From Parasphingorhabdus sp. (GTDB lineage: Bacteria; Pseudomonadota; Alphaproteobacteria; Sphingomonadales; Sphingomonadaceae), in assembly GCA_030373505.1 (NCBI GenBank), contig JAUCYS010000004.1, positions 62,001 through 126,000 of the forward strand: 64,000 nt of DNA. The letters are read 5' to 3'. The position numbers were made by a program, and so were the translations under genes. The notes below the pieces were generated by a model that saw only the letters and a program-made list of their open reading frames with translations, did no database searches and had not been told where the DNA came from. Of this stretch, positions 35,374-47,189 are shown piece after piece. Positions within the stretch are counted from its first letter, which is position 1. Each line of letters starts with the position of its first letter.

Positions 35374-36636
35374 TCATTCTTCCCCGACCGCCACGACCTT
35401 TGCGGACCGAGCCCGCAGATCCTTGATGTCCGGCTTGTGACCAATGACCTCAAGCGCCCGCTCGAGGGCATCGCTGGACGCTTCCGCTGCGGCGACGGAG
35501 AAAAGTTGCGGCCATGACTGGGCCAGAGCCTGCAGGCACAGCTGGATACGTTGCTGCACCTCCACCATACCGGCCCCGTCGCGCGCGATCTTGGTGAAGA
35601 AATCGGTGAACAGGTCCCTTATTTCTATCGCCGGGCCATGGATTCTCGAATATCGCGGGTCTTCGGTATCTGCACTGGCTTCGGCAAAAGTCTCAAAGCA
35701 GCGCAGGCCGCTGTCCAGAACGGAGATCGCGGTACCGGGATCATTCACGGCCGGCGACAGCGCCCGGGATGCAATTTCGGAAAGCACCACCAGACCAAAT
35801 CGGGGGTCCTGGTCAAAGCTGCGGTCATGCTCCACCAATATGGCATCCTGAAAGCGCTGCGGATCCAGCGTCTTTGCCTCTTTGCCCGACAGATAGAGCA
35901 AGGCGCGAGCCGGATAGACCAGCTTGCCCGGGTGGATGTCGAGATACACCGTGACATCATGTTCCTCGGCAGTCTCCTCCAAAAGCTGCATATCGAGCGA
36001 GGTGACCACCCCGCTCGCGATATCACAGCGGACGGCGACTGCATCCGACGGGATTTCAACCGGCGGCAGTGCGTTCAGGAAAGGATGCTCGCCATGCCAG
36101 CGCAGCGCCTTGGACGTCGCCCGCTCCACCCGTTCGATCAGGTCATTCATTCTGCCAAACGTCGACAGCTGCTGAATCCAGTTGATCAGGGTGCCGGTGA
36201 TCAGGACGATCACGGTAATCGTCGCGAAAAACAGGATGATACGACCGCGATCATCATAGAAACCGGCAGACAGGCCGATAATGCCCACGATGCTGAACAG
36301 GAACGTGCCGAGAAATGTCGACAGCGCATTTTGCGAACGGTCATCGGCCAGCATCAGAGCGATGGTCCTGGGGGTCGCGGTGCTGGTGGCCGAGCCATAG
36401 GCCGACACCATGATGGATACGGAAAACGCAATCACCGCCAGCATGCTGGACGCCAGGATCGTCAATATGTCGCCCACGGAACCGCTGGCGAGTTCCATAT
36501 CCGATTCATAGGGGATCAGCGGACCGATCCATTCCGCCGCCACCGCCGCAAATATCGCCCCCACGCTGAAAAGCATGGCCCGAAACCAGATTTTTTCCGG
36601 CAACCGCGAGATATATTTCTTCACTGCCAATATCAT
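35374..36636 (-). CDS. DUF2254 membrane protein
   Basis: 420 aa. Four N-terminal hydrophobic segments (about 18-38, 50-80, 105-125, 135-155) are followed by a large soluble domain with VRCDIASGVVTSLDMQLLEE, RSFDQDPRFGLVVLSEIASRALSPAVNDPGTA, diagnostic of DUF2254. Inner membrane; function unknown. It converges with the GNAT gene; the 226 bp between them hold no gene. Confidence 0.9.
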   Translation of the reverse strand: MILAVKKYISRLPEKIWFRAMLFSVGAIFAAVAAEWIGPLIPYESDMELASGSVGDILTILASSMLAVIAFSVSIMVSAYGSATSTATPRTIALMLADDRSQNALSTFLGTFLFSIVGIIGLSAGFYDDRGRIILFFATITVIVLITGTLINWIQQLSTFGRMNDLIERVERATSKALRWHGEHPFLNALPPVEIPSDAVAVRCDIASGVVTSLDMQLLEETAEEHDVTVYLDIHPGKLVYPARALLYLSGKEAKTLDPQRFQDAILVEHDRSFDQDPRFGLVVLSEIASRALSPAVNDPGTAISVLDSGLRCFETFAEASADTEDPRYSRIHGPAIEIRDLFTDFFTKIARDGAGMVEVQQRIQLCLQALAQSWPQLFSVAAAEASSDALERALEVIGHKPDIKDLRARSAKVVAVGEE

Positions 36637-36784
36637 GTGCTGCCCTTTTTCAGCCGTGCCGACGCCAACAGGCCCTTAAACCCGCCTGGTCCGGTCCCGG
36701 CCGCTCCCCCATCTCCCATCCTGAACTTCTGCTCGCGATAGCGGCTTTTGAACGCCCCTGCCAGCGCACTTTTCCGGGTCATGC

Positions 36785-37360
36785 TCACGCTTTCCAGCAT
36801 CCGGCGAGATGATCGTCGGTCATCCCGATCGCCTGCATATAGGCATAGATGATGGTGCTGCCGACAAAGCTCATGCCGCGCTGTTTCAGCTTTTTCGAGA
36901 TTATGTCACTGACCGGGGATGTGGTCGCCATCTCGCCGAATTGGCCGGCGCGGTTGACCGGGGGCGGGCCGTCAAGGTGCCCCCACAGCCACCCGTCAAA
37001 GCTGCCGAACTCCTGCTGTATCGCCAAGAATGCCCGGGCGTTTTTGCGGACCGAATAGATTTTGAGCCGGTTGCGGATGATCGCCGGTTCCTCTCGCAAG
37101 GCTTCCAGTTCTTCATCCTCCATCGCGGCACAGCGGCCGACATCAAATCCGTGGAACGCCGTGCGATAGCCTTCGCGCTTGCGCAACACCGTTTCCCAGC
37201 TGAGGCCAGCCTGAGCGCCTTCCAGGATCAGATTTTCGAACAGAAGCCGGTCATCATGAACCGGGACACCCCATTCCCGGTCATGATATTCGCCATAAAA
37301 TTCCTTGCCCGGCTGTCCGCCAAAGCAGCGCTCTTTGCCGTCGCTTCCTGTCACTGTCAT
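36785..37360 (-). CDS. tag: DNA-3-methyladenine glycosylase I
   Basis: 191 aa. Zinc-ligand pattern of Tag: Cys12 (ERCFGG), His26 (EYHDREWG), His184 and Cys188 (HLAGCW). The helix with LLFENLILEGAQAGLSWETVLRKR contains the base-recognition Glu/Trp of the family, and KKLKQRGMSFVGSTIIYAYMQAIG the helix-hairpin region. It removes 3-methyladenine from alkylated DNA in the cytoplasm. Single gene. Confidence 0.96.
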   Translation of the reverse strand: MTVTGSDGKERCFGGQPGKEFYGEYHDREWGVPVHDDRLLFENLILEGAQAGLSWETVLRKREGYRTAFHGFDVGRCAAMEDEELEALREEPAIIRNRLKIYSVRKNARAFLAIQQEFGSFDGWLWGHLDGPPPVNRAGQFGEMATTSPVSDIISKKLKQRGMSFVGSTIIYAYMQAIGMTDDHLAGCWKA

Positions 37361-37397
37361 GGAACAGGATTAGCGGCACCGGGGGAATTCGACAATT

Positions 37398-38729
37398 TTA
37401 TTCAGCAGGCTGTACGTCGGGTGCCCGCCCATCGTCCGGCCCCCACCAGCCGATCCGCCGCTTGCCGGCGTTGATCAGCCGCGGCACCGGCGCGTTGCGA
37501 TCCATCCATTCCGCATATTCCTTGTAGACCGGATCGCTCAGCAGATGCTTTTCCTCGGTCTTGGCCCGCCAGTAATAGACACCGCTGACCACCGCCATCA
37601 GCACGGTATTGCGGACAAAATCGACGATGCTGCCCGACGTCACCATGAAGGGCATGCTGGCCAGCCACCAATAAGCGTTCTTGGCCAGATAGGCGGGATG
37701 TTTGCTCCAGCGATAGGGACCATGGGTCAATATGCCGCGATGGGTCAGATTGGAAAAGCGCAGACCAAAAGCCACGGTCGCTGCGGCATAGATGCCCGTC
37801 AGGATCACCAGCAGCCCGCCCCACATCCACAGGATCGTCGGGTGGCCCTCGAGCCAGTAGGCCCAGTCCGCAATATTGACATGATAGTTGAGCGGGCCAT
37901 TGTCGCCCATCAGGATGAACGGCGGATAGCACATCAGCGCCGCGACCCAGCCAGCGAGATAGGGGTTGGCGGTGCGGATATGCGCGTCGAGCGGCTTCAT
38001 CGTCAGCAGATAGCCTACAGTCGCAAACTGCACATCGACAACGAACATCGCGGTGATCAGCCAGCCGACGATCGCCACCGGGTTGCCCGCTATATCCGCC
38101 AGATCCAGCCGGACCAGATCCCCGAACCCGCCCGGCACGATCGAGATCATGAACGCGAGGAAGAAGCCCTTGACCGCCCAGGCCCGCAGATGATGATAGA
38201 CCTGTTCCCGGTCCGATTCATTCTTCCCGCCGGTCAGCAACTGGCCGAAATGCCAGGCGCCGTCGCGCGGTTCGATGGTGAAGCGGTCCATCACCAGCAC
38301 ATAGGGAATGGACAGCACGAACACCCATGGTGCAGCGGCCTCCATCATGGCCATGGAGAATTGATATTGTCCCGTCCAGTACCAGCGTCCGACGCAATAA
38401 ATGACCGCGATCAGCCCCCAGGTCGCCCACAGGCCGGTCAGTTTCACCAGGCTGATGTCAAATGTATCCTTGAGCCGTTTCGGATTGTGCCAGTCGATCC
38501 CGGTGGAGGGCCGCAGATGCACCTTGTCCATCAGCAGCGACCAGATCACCATCGGTACCGCACAGGCGACACAGGCGACGAGCGCCGAATAGGGTCCGTC
38601 CATGCCATATTGCCGGGCGATCAGCACCCAGCATGCCAGTCCGATCAGCCCGGAGACGCCTACGCCGTAGGAAACCGCCGAGCGCGGGCGCGGGTCATCG
38701 CCGCCAGATTCTTGTCCAAACATGCGCAT
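37398..38729 (-). CDS. Isoprenylcysteine methyltransferase-like multi-pass membrane protein
   Basis: 443 aa if started at ATG 38729 (MRMFGQESGGDD); the frame opens 8 codons earlier at a TTG without a ribosome site. About nine to ten hydrophobic segments. The C-terminal part has the ICMT/PEMT signature: THRGILTHGPYRWSKHPAYLAKNAYWW, and the closing EEKHLLSDPVYKEY. The family methylates isoprenylcysteine, phospholipids or other hydrophobic substrates with SAM at the membrane; in bacteria the substrate is unknown. Longer than a minimal ICMT (about 200 aa), so the N-terminal half is an extension of unknown role. Confidence 0.8.
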   Translation of the reverse strand: MRMFGQESGGDDPRPRSAVSYGVGVSGLIGLACWVLIARQYGMDGPYSALVACVACAVPMVIWSLLMDKVHLRPSTGIDWHNPKRLKDTFDISLVKLTGLWATWGLIAVIYCVGRWYWTGQYQFSMAMMEAAAPWVFVLSIPYVLVMDRFTIEPRDGAWHFGQLLTGGKNESDREQVYHHLRAWAVKGFFLAFMISIVPGGFGDLVRLDLADIAGNPVAIVGWLITAMFVVDVQFATVGYLLTMKPLDAHIRTANPYLAGWVAALMCYPPFILMGDNGPLNYHVNIADWAYWLEGHPTILWMWGGLLVILTGIYAAATVAFGLRFSNLTHRGILTHGPYRWSKHPAYLAKNAYWWLASMPFMVTSGSIVDFVRNTVLMAVVSGVYYWRAKTEEKHLLSDPVYKEYAEWMDRNAPVPRLINAGKRRIGWWGPDDGRAPDVQPAE

Positions 38730-38874
38730 GCTGTAACCGATAATGGTAAGCAAGGAGTGAACGGAGGGACTCCGGGGAAAAATCCTCGGTTTCGTCTAGG
38801 AAATTTGCCGGGCCTCCTCTATATCCTCCTGTAAAGGCGGGTGGAATCAAGTGATGATAAAAAACGGAAATCTT

Positions 38875-40041
38875 ATGAAAAATATCGGCCTTTCGCTCTC
38901 GATCGCCATCCTGACCGTGGCCTGTTCCAATGGCGACGACGCACAGGCAACCGGCAATGCATCCGCGGAAAAGCAGGCGCTGTCTGATATTTCACCGATT
39001 GATCGCAAGCCTTTCGAGACCAGTGCGATCGCCAGCTTTGACGAACCGTGGGCGATGACCTTCCTGCCCGATGGCCGGATGCTGGTCACCGAAAAGGCGG
39101 GCAAGCTGCAGCTGGTCGATGCCAAGGGGCAGAAAAGCGAGATCGCCGGCGTGCCCGAGGTTGATTATGGTGGTCAGGGCGGCTTCGGCGACATTGTTCT
39201 CGGTCCCGATTATGCGACCAGCAATATGGTCTATCTGAGCTGGGTTGAAGCCGGCGAAAAAAACACCCGCGGAGCGGTAGTTGGCCGGGCCCGGCTGGAC
39301 CTGAAGGGCGAAAAGCCGGCACTGGAAAATCTGAAAATTATCTGGAAGCAGAAACCAAAGGTAGAAGGCCGGGGCCATTTCTCTCACCGTATCGCCTTTT
39401 CTCCCGATGGCGAATATCTCTTCATCGGCTCCGGCGAACGGCAGAAATTCGACCCCGCCCAGGACATGGCAGCCAATCTCGGCAAGATCGTCAGATTATA
39501 TCCGGACGGCAGCGTGCCGAAGGACAATCCGTTCGTCGACAAGGATGGCGCGCTTCCCGAAATCTGGTCGCTCGGCCATCGCAATATCCTGGGGATGGCA
39601 TTCGACAGCGAGGGGCGCCTGTGGAACCAGGAAATGGGGCCGAAGGCGGGGGACGAACTCAATCTTGTCCAGCGCGGTGCCAATTACGGCTATCCGATCG
39701 TCTCGGAAGGCGATCATTATGACGGCAAGAAAATCCCGAACCATGACACCCATCCCGAATTCGCAGCGCCGAAAGTCGCCTGGGTGCCGACCATCGCTCC
39801 CAGCGGTCTGATCTTCTATTCGGGCGATCTGTTCCCGGCTTGGAAGGGCAGCGCGTTCATTGGCGGTCTTGCCAGCCAGGCGCTGATCCGCGTGAGCTTC
39901 GATGGCGACAGCGCCAAGGAAGCCGAGCGTTTTCTGATGGGCAGCCGGATTCGGGAAGTGGAACAGGGACCGGACGGCGCCATCTATGTGCTGGAAGACG
40001 GCAAGGGCGCCAAGCTGCTCAAGCTGACTCCGACCAAATAG
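38875..40041 (+). CDS. PQQ-dependent aldose sugar dehydrogenase-type lipoprotein
   Basis: 388 aa from ATG 38875 ([10 protein letters not shown]), with GGAA 5 bp upstream; the frame opens at 38851. Lipobox LTVAC near residues 12-16 marks a lipoprotein. The six-bladed propeller motifs of the YliI/Asd group are visible: [82 protein letters not shown] and GANYGYP. Members oxidise aldoses with PQQ and Ca in the periplasm; whether this one binds PQQ cannot be shown here. Confidence 0.92.
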   Translation: MKNIGLSLSIAILTVACSNGDDAQATGNASAEKQALSDISPIDRKPFETSAIASFDEPWAMTFLPDGRMLVTEKAGKLQLVDAKGQKSEIAGVPEVDYGGQGGFGDIVLGPDYATSNMVYLSWVEAGEKNTRGAVVGRARLDLKGEKPALENLKIIWKQKPKVEGRGHFSHRIAFSPDGEYLFIGSGERQKFDPAQDMAANLGKIVRLYPDGSVPKDNPFVDKDGALPEIWSLGHRNILGMAFDSEGRLWNQEMGPKAGDELNLVQRGANYGYPIVSEGDHYDGKKIPNHDTHPEFAAPKVAWVPTIAPSGLIFYSGDLFPAWKGSAFIGGLASQALIRVSFDGDSAKEAERFLMGSRIREVEQGPDGAIYVLEDGKGAKLLKLTPTK

Positions 40042-40060
40042 GGCCTTTCCAGCCGGACAA

Positions 40061-40918
40061 TTATTGCGAAGCGGTGGTTGTCGTTCCGGACAGGTCGCTC
40101 AAAAAGTCGCGGACCCGTTTGGCGTTGATTCCCAGATCATGGACGCCGTCGCGGCTCACCGACCGCATGTCGATGATGCTGGCGGCTCCGTTTTCCGCCG
40201 CCCGGGCGCGGATGACGATGTCATTCTTCATCCCGAACAGCGACACGGTATCGGTTGCTTCCAGCCTGCCCTCATCCGGATTCACGCTGACGATATCCCA
40301 GTCGCGATCTTCTGCCAGCCGCTGCGCTTTCCCGATCACCGCCGCTACCGGCTGATCGATCCGGACCGAGCGGATATCCGGATAGGCATCCTGATGCACC
40401 GTCGCCCAGCGCTGGCGCGGATTCATGCCGCGCTTGTCATCATCATTGGCGCCCGGAATATTGTCCCAATTGTCGGCGCGCAGGCTGAGCACGACGAACG
40501 GCGGCGGATCGGCCAGATCGGTGGTAATATCGTGAATCGCGGGCAGCGTGACGTAAGCCACGCCATAAGGCGCGAGATATGCCAGAAAACCAAGCGTCGC
40601 CAGCGTGCCCAATCCGAGCAGCGGCCAGCGCGTTTCCCGGCCCTTGCGACGGTTCAACAGGACAAAAACGACCGCCAGCACCAGCGCCAGAAGCGCTGCA
40701 AGAACGATCCACGGGACTGCGGCCATGCCAGCCTGCCAGCCCCACAGGCCGAGACCGCTTCCGCCTGCCGCGATCAGGAACGCCAGCGGTGCCCCCACGC
40801 CAAGCAGCACCACCAGCCAGCCCTTTGGATCGCGTCGAAGCGACCCCAGCTTGCCCGGTTTCGCTGGCGCAGTCGCCGCAGGCCTGTTGCCGCTGGTTGG
40901 TTCGTTGTGGTTCGTCAC
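40061..40918 (-). CDS. DUF1499 membrane protein (GTG start)
   Basis: 285 aa. A proline-rich N-terminus, three membrane helices (about 35-52, 60-90, 98-125) and a C-terminal DUF1499 domain (about 140-280: PPFVVLSLRADNWDNIP, WDIVSVNPDEGRLEATDTVSLFGMKNDIVIR, IDMRSVSRDGVHDLGINAKRV). Inner membrane; function unknown. It converges with the sugar dehydrogenase gene (19 bp). Confidence 0.88.
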   Translation of the reverse strand: MTNHNEPTSGNRPAATAPAKPGKLGSLRRDPKGWLVVLLGVGAPLAFLIAAGGSGLGLWGWQAGMAAVPWIVLAALLALVLAVVFVLLNRRKGRETRWPLLGLGTLATLGFLAYLAPYGVAYVTLPAIHDITTDLADPPPFVVLSLRADNWDNIPGANDDDKRGMNPRQRWATVHQDAYPDIRSVRIDQPVAAVIGKAQRLAEDRDWDIVSVNPDEGRLEATDTVSLFGMKNDIVIRARAAENGAASIIDMRSVSRDGVHDLGINAKRVRDFLSDLSGTTTTASQ

Positions 40919-41049
40919 GCGTACAAACTCCCTAAACAGGTCAATCTTCTAGCCGTCGCTGCGTCATCTGGCAATTGCAACCTATGCCGCTCGACATTTG
41001 CTTCAAAGCGGAGTAGCGCGCGCTTTTCCTGATTTACGAGACCACCGCA

Positions 41050-41562
41050 TTGACCAGCATCATTCCTCTCGCGGAAATTGATCCGCAACTTGTCGAAGCC
41101 CTGCTCGATTCCGCCTTTGGCACGGATCGCCATGACCGCACCGCTTACCGGCTGCGCGAAGGCATGACCATGCTCGAAGGGCTTTCGCTGGCGGCCGTCG
41201 ACGAGGAAAGGCACGAGTTGCTGGGATCGATTCAGTGCTGGCCGGTCGCCCTGACCGATGAACAGGGAAAAAAGCATCCCATGATCATGGTCGGCCCGGT
41301 GGCGGTCTATCCCGACTTCCAGCGCGAAGGTATCGGACGGGCGATGATGACGGCCCTGCTGAAGGAGATCCAGCCGGATGATCCACTGCCCCTCGTGATG
41401 ATCGGCGACCCGGAATATTATGAGCGTTTCTTCGGTTTCAGCGCAGAGGGAACCGCGGGATGGTCGCTGCCGGGACCATGGGAGCCGTCGCGGCTGCTGG
41501 TCCGCAGCAACCCCAAGCATCCCTTGCCAGAAACCGGCACGCTTGGCCCCTGGACACAATAG
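41050..41562 (+). CDS. GNAT-family acetyltransferase, YhbS-like (TTG start)
   Basis: 170 aa from TTG 41050; no ATG precedes the conserved N-terminus. Motifs: MVGPVAVYPDFQREGIGRAMM, the R/Q-x-x-G-x-G acetyl-CoA loop, and LVMIGDPEYYERFFGFSAE, typical of predicted YhbS-type N-acetyltransferases. Cytoplasmic. It is followed 47 bp later by the DUF1285-NUDIX-CCA operon. Confidence 0.88.
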   Translation: MTSIIPLAEIDPQLVEALLDSAFGTDRHDRTAYRLREGMTMLEGLSLAAVDEERHELLGSIQCWPVALTDEQGKKHPMIMVGPVAVYPDFQREGIGRAMMTALLKEIQPDDPLPLVMIGDPEYYERFFGFSAEGTAGWSLPGPWEPSRLLVRSNPKHPLPETGTLGPWTQ

Positions 41563-41609
41563 CGAGTCTAAAGCTTTACAGAAATGGCGCCGGGCAATAG
41601 TCCGGTTGC

Positions 41610-42170
41610 ATGCCCTATACGCCCCCACCCGAACTTGCCTCGCTCTCCCTGGCAGAAATCGCCGAATTGGCCGCCGCGCAAAAACTGCCCCCGGTCGATC
41701 AGTGGGACCCGCAGGAGAGCGGTGACAGCGAAATGCGGATTGCCGCCGACGGGACATGGTATCATCAGGGCGATCCGATCCGGCGCCCGGCCATGGTCCG
41801 CGCCTTTTCCAGCATATTGCGCCGGGAAGCGGACGGCAGCTTTGCGCTGGTCACGCCCTATCAGAAGCTGGGCATTGTCGTCGAAGACGCGCCCTTTGTC
41901 GCGGTGGAACTGGAAAGCCATGGCAAGGGGGCCGAACGGACGCTGGCCTTTCGGCTGAACACCGATATTCTGGTGGTCGCCGGTGCGGATCATCCGCTGC
42001 GTTTCGGGTCGGACAAGCCGCAACCCTATCTGCAGGTGCGCAGCGGACTGGAAGCGGTGCTCGCACGGCCGGTCTATTATCAGCTCGCGGAACTGGCACT
42101 GGAAGAATCCGCCGATCCGCTCGGCATCTGGTCGGCTGGCACGTTTTTCCCGATGGCAGCCGATTCGTGA
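41610..42170 (+). CDS. DUF1285 protein
   Basis: 186 aa. Family landmarks: LPPVDQWDPQESGDSEMRIAADGTWYHQGDPIRRPAMVRAFSSILR and FALVTPYQKLGIVVEDAPF. Soluble, all-beta; function unknown. First gene of an overlapping operon with a CoA pyrophosphatase and CCA transferase, an arrangement I know as conserved in alphaproteobacteria. Confidence 0.93.
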   Translation: MPYTPPPELASLSLAEIAELAAAQKLPPVDQWDPQESGDSEMRIAADGTWYHQGDPIRRPAMVRAFSSILRREADGSFALVTPYQKLGIVVEDAPFVAVELESHGKGAERTLAFRLNTDILVVAGADHPLRFGSDKPQPYLQVRSGLEAVLARPVYYQLAELALEESADPLGIWSAGTFFPMAADS

Positions 42171-42766
42171 CGCTGCGCGACCAACTGGAAAGGGCCTTGG
42201 TCAGAGGGCATGAAAATGACCTCGACCATCTGCTCTACAACGAACGTGACCATATCGACGATCTCAAGATCCTGCGCGACGCGGCAGTGCTGATCGCGGT
42301 GACCGACCGGCCCGATCCGGGCGTGATTTTCGTTCAGCGCCCGCAACATATGCGCAACCATCCCGGCCAGGTTGCCTTTCCCGGCGGCAAGATCGATCCG
42401 GGCGACCGCGACCCGATCGACGCGGCGCTGCGCGAGGCGCATGAGGAAGTTGCGCTCGACCGCAGCCATGTCGACATCATCGGCATGACCGACAGTTTCC
42501 AGTCGGGCAGCGGCTATAATATCCAGCCGGTACTCGGTGTGATCCCGCCCGACCTGCCTTTTGTCGCGGATCCGACCGAGGTCGAAAGCTGGTTCGAAGC
42601 GCCCCTCGATTTCCTGCTCGACCCCAAGAACCGCAAAGTCCACGAGGGAACATGGAACGGCCGCAAGCGTCATTATTATGAAATCTACTGGCAGGACTAT
42701 CGAATCTGGGGAATCACCGCGGGCATATTGAACAATCTCGGAAAAAGACTGGGCTGGGAACCATGA
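42167..42766 (+). CDS. CoA pyrophosphatase (NUDIX hydrolase, GTG start)
   Basis: 199 aa from GTG 42167, overlapping the DUF1285 stop by 4 bp (GTGA). The Nudix box runs about residues 73-95: GGKIDPGDRDPIDAALREAHEEV, preceded by the CoA-type HPGQVAFPGG. The family cleaves CoA or acyl-CoA pyrophosphate bonds (YeaB/NudL). The frame opens at 41756, but that part is out of register with the DUF1285 gene. Confidence 0.93.
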   Translation: MTLRDQLERALVRGHENDLDHLLYNERDHIDDLKILRDAAVLIAVTDRPDPGVIFVQRPQHMRNHPGQVAFPGGKIDPGDRDPIDAALREAHEEVALDRSHVDIIGMTDSFQSGSGYNIQPVLGVIPPDLPFVADPTEVESWFEAPLDFLLDPKNRKVHEGTWNGRKRHYYEIYWQDYRIWGITAGILNNLGKRLGWEP

Positions 42767-43992
42767 AATTACCGGCAGCCGACTGGACAGAAAGACGCGG
42801 CCTTGCGGCCCTGATCGCAGCGCTGGACGGCAAAGCCCGCTTTGTCGGCGGCGCGGTGCGCGACACGCTTCTTGGCATTGCAGTAAAGGATGTCGATATC
42901 GCCACGCCCTTGCTGCCGGAGGATGTGATCGAACGGCTTGCCTCTGTCTCGATCAAGGTCGTTCCCACCGGCATCGACCATGGCACGGTGACCGCCGTGC
43001 TGCCCGACGGGCCGGTCGAGATCACCACGCTGCGCCGCGATGTCTCGACCGACGGACGGCGCGCAACAGTAGCGTTCAGCAATGACTGGCAGGAAGATGC
43101 GGCGCGCCGCGACTTCACCATCAACGCGCTGTCCGCCGATCCGGCAACGATGGAGATTCACGACTATTTCGGCGGTCTCGAGGATCTCGAACAGCGCCGG
43201 ATCCGCTTCATCGGCTCGGCAGCGGAACGGATCGCCGAAGACCATCTGCGGATCATGCGCTATTTCCGTTTTCTCGCCCGCTTCGGGCTGCATGATCTGG
43301 ATGCGGATGCTTTTCAGGCCTGTGTCGACGCTGCCCCGAAGCTGGAGCGGCTGTCCCGGGAACGGGTCGCCGACGAGCTTCTCAAACTGCTTGCGACCGA
43401 CGATCCCCGCTTTGCCGTTGGCAAGATGCTGGAGGGCAGGATTTTCGAGCATATCCTCGCTGGAACGGACAAACTGGCCGCCCCGATTCTGGACAGGCTG
43501 GTCAGGCGCGAACAGGTGCATGGCATCCCGCCCGGTGCCATAAGGCGGCTGGTGGCGCTGCTGCCGAAAGCGGCGGAGCAGGCCGAAACCATCGCGAAAA
43601 GCCTGAAGCTCTCGAAGAAACAGCAACGGGCGCTCGGCGAGCGCCTGCCGGCTCAGCCCGAAGGAATGACCCAGCCTGCCGCCACTTTGTTTCGGGGTGA
43701 AAATGACATTCGCGCGCTGGCCTATCGTACAGGCATCGATGCCGCTCGCGATATCGCCCTGCTGTTCGCCGATGATGACGCGCTGACCGATCTGCTGGCG
43801 CGGCTCAAAGGCTGGCAACCGCCCGTCTTTCCGATGAGCGGTGGCGATCTGATCGAGCGGGGGCTGAAACCCGGCCCGATTGTCGCCCGGACTCTGGCCA
43901 GTATCGAACAGGCGTGGATCGACAACGGCTTTCCCGACAAAAAATGGCTGGCAGAATATGTCGACGGTCTTGATTTCAGCCCGCAGACATGA
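42763..43992 (+). CDS. cca: CCA tRNA nucleotidyltransferase
   Basis: 409 aa, overlapping the NUDIX stop by 4 bp (ATGA). Class II nucleotidyltransferase head: GGAVRD at 29-34, catalytic D43-x-D45 (DVDIATP), then RRDFTINALSAD and the RIRFIGSAAERIAEDHLRIMRYFRF neck. No HD domain is evident. It adds or repairs the CCA 3' end of tRNA. The 79-bp gap to acs has no terminator I can recognise. Confidence 0.95.
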   Translation: MKLPAADWTERRGLAALIAALDGKARFVGGAVRDTLLGIAVKDVDIATPLLPEDVIERLASVSIKVVPTGIDHGTVTAVLPDGPVEITTLRRDVSTDGRRATVAFSNDWQEDAARRDFTINALSADPATMEIHDYFGGLEDLEQRRIRFIGSAAERIAEDHLRIMRYFRFLARFGLHDLDADAFQACVDAAPKLERLSRERVADELLKLLATDDPRFAVGKMLEGRIFEHILAGTDKLAAPILDRLVRREQVHGIPPGAIRRLVALLPKAAEQAETIAKSLKLSKKQQRALGERLPAQPEGMTQPAATLFRGENDIRALAYRTGIDAARDIALLFADDDALTDLLARLKGWQPPVFPMSGGDLIERGLKPGPIVARTLASIEQAWIDNGFPDKKWLAEYVDGLDFSPQT

Positions 43993-44071
43993 GCAAAGTC
44001 AGTCAGAAGCAGCGACAATATTTGGCGGGCCGCAAGCGCCCGGTCAGGCAAGGATATAAGAGAGGCAGCAG

Positions 44072-46027
<1,956 letters not shown>

Positions 46028-46028
46028 C

Positions 46029-46107
46029 GTGCTCCGCACTCGATGCGGAGCTCTGGAGGCAAGAACTGCTCCTTGTAGCGCAGGGCTCCGCATCAAGTGC
46101 GGAGCAC
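46029..46107. repeat. Pair of inverted REP-like elements after acs
   Basis: Two 23-bp copies in opposite orientation, 46029-46051 and 46085-46107, one mismatch; each is itself a hairpin built on CTCCGCA...TGCGGAG. Sits between acs and the convergent nitroreductase gene and may also act in termination. Confidence 0.85.
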
Positions 46108-46137
46108 GTTTGCCTGCGCAGGGGCACGCTGCCTCAA

Positions 46138-46815
46138 CTAGCCGTCAAACCCCACAAATACCGCCGCCTCGTCCACCGACTTGCGCGTCGACACCACGGC
46201 ATTGGCCGGGAATTCTTCGTCCGGCCAGCCCAGCGCGATGCTCTTCATGATCACCTGATCCTCGGCAATCCCGGCATGCTCGCGGACCACCGGCGACTGC
46301 ATGATGCCCTGGCTGTTGATCACCGTGCCCAGTCCGCGCGACCAGGCCGCATTCACCAGCGCCGTCGCCACCGCGCCGCAGTCGAACGGCGTGTCGTCGC
46401 TGCCGTCGACCGCACGGTCATAGGTGATGATCACGCAGACCGGCGCGTCGAACTGGCGGAAGCCGCGCATCACCCAGTCCTGCCGCGCCTCCTTGTCGTC
46501 GCGTTCGATCCCCATGGCGGAAAACAGCTGCTTCGCTACCCCGATCTGCCGCTCGCGGTGCGCGCCGGCAAAGGCCTCGCCGGTGCGAAATTCGCGCGAT
46601 TGCGGCACGCCGGCGAGCATCCGCTCGGTATTGCCCGCCCGGATCTTTTCCAGCGGCTCGCCGGTGATGACGTAGAAATTATAAGGCTGCGTATTCATCG
46701 ACGAAGGCGCACGCATCGCCAGCTGGAGAATTTCCTCGATCAGCTCCTTCGCCACGGGCTCCGGCTTATATCCGCGGATGCTGCGGCGTCCGAGGACAAC
46801 TTCGTCAAACTGCAT
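46138..46815 (-). CDS. Nitroreductase-family flavoprotein
   Basis: 225 aa. FMN-phosphate-binding RRSIRGYKPEPV at residues 10-21, AMRAPSSMNTQPYNFYVITGE, and the C-terminal SIALGWPDEEFPAN. Homodimeric FMN enzyme reducing nitro-compounds or quinones with NAD(P)H in the cytoplasm. Converges with acs across REP-like elements. Confidence 0.92.
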   Translation of the reverse strand: MQFDEVVLGRRSIRGYKPEPVAKELIEEILQLAMRAPSSMNTQPYNFYVITGEPLEKIRAGNTERMLAGVPQSREFRTGEAFAGAHRERQIGVAKQLFSAMGIERDDKEARQDWVMRGFRQFDAPVCVIITYDRAVDGSDDTPFDCGAVATALVNAAWSRGLGTVINSQGIMQSPVVREHAGIAEDQVIMKSIALGWPDEEFPANAVVSTRKSVDEAAVFVGFDG

Positions 46816-46971
46816 GGCTGGCTCCGTTCAATATTATCTGCCGCTGGCTAGCGGACAAATGCCCCCATGCAAAGCCCGCTATTGCCAGTGGCGGGGCGGA
46901 AAGCTGCCCTTGCCGGAAAACCGGCCCGCTATTTGGGTGCATGGCGCCGACAACCTGCTAAGTCCGTACCC

Positions 46972-47151
46972 ATGAAAGACCATTTTGAACGCCACAAACA
47001 ACCCTGGACCAGTGAAGAGATCCAGAAGCTCCATGCCTTTGCCAAAAAAGGGATGACGCTCAAGGCCATTTCCAAGGCACTGACCCGCAGCGAGGAATCG
47101 ATCCGGACCCGAACCAAACTGGACAAGATCAAGATCGCCAAGAAACGCTGA
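46972..47151 (+). CDS. Tiny SANT/Myb-like helix-turn-helix protein
   Basis: 59 aa from MKDHFERHKQPWTSEEI. The W-T-x-E-E-I-x-K-L and GMTLKAISKALTRSEESIRTR segments form a three-helix Myb/SANT-type DNA-binding unit with a lysine-rich tail. There is no dimerisation or effector domain. The ribosome site is poor; the frame opens 35 codons earlier but that part looks non-coding. Targets unknown. Confidence 0.65.
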   Translation: MKDHFERHKQPWTSEEIQKLHAFAKKGMTLKAISKALTRSEESIRTRTKLDKIKIAKKR

Positions 47152-47189
47152 TACTTGACGATGGATGACGCGATAACCTCACCTTAGTC

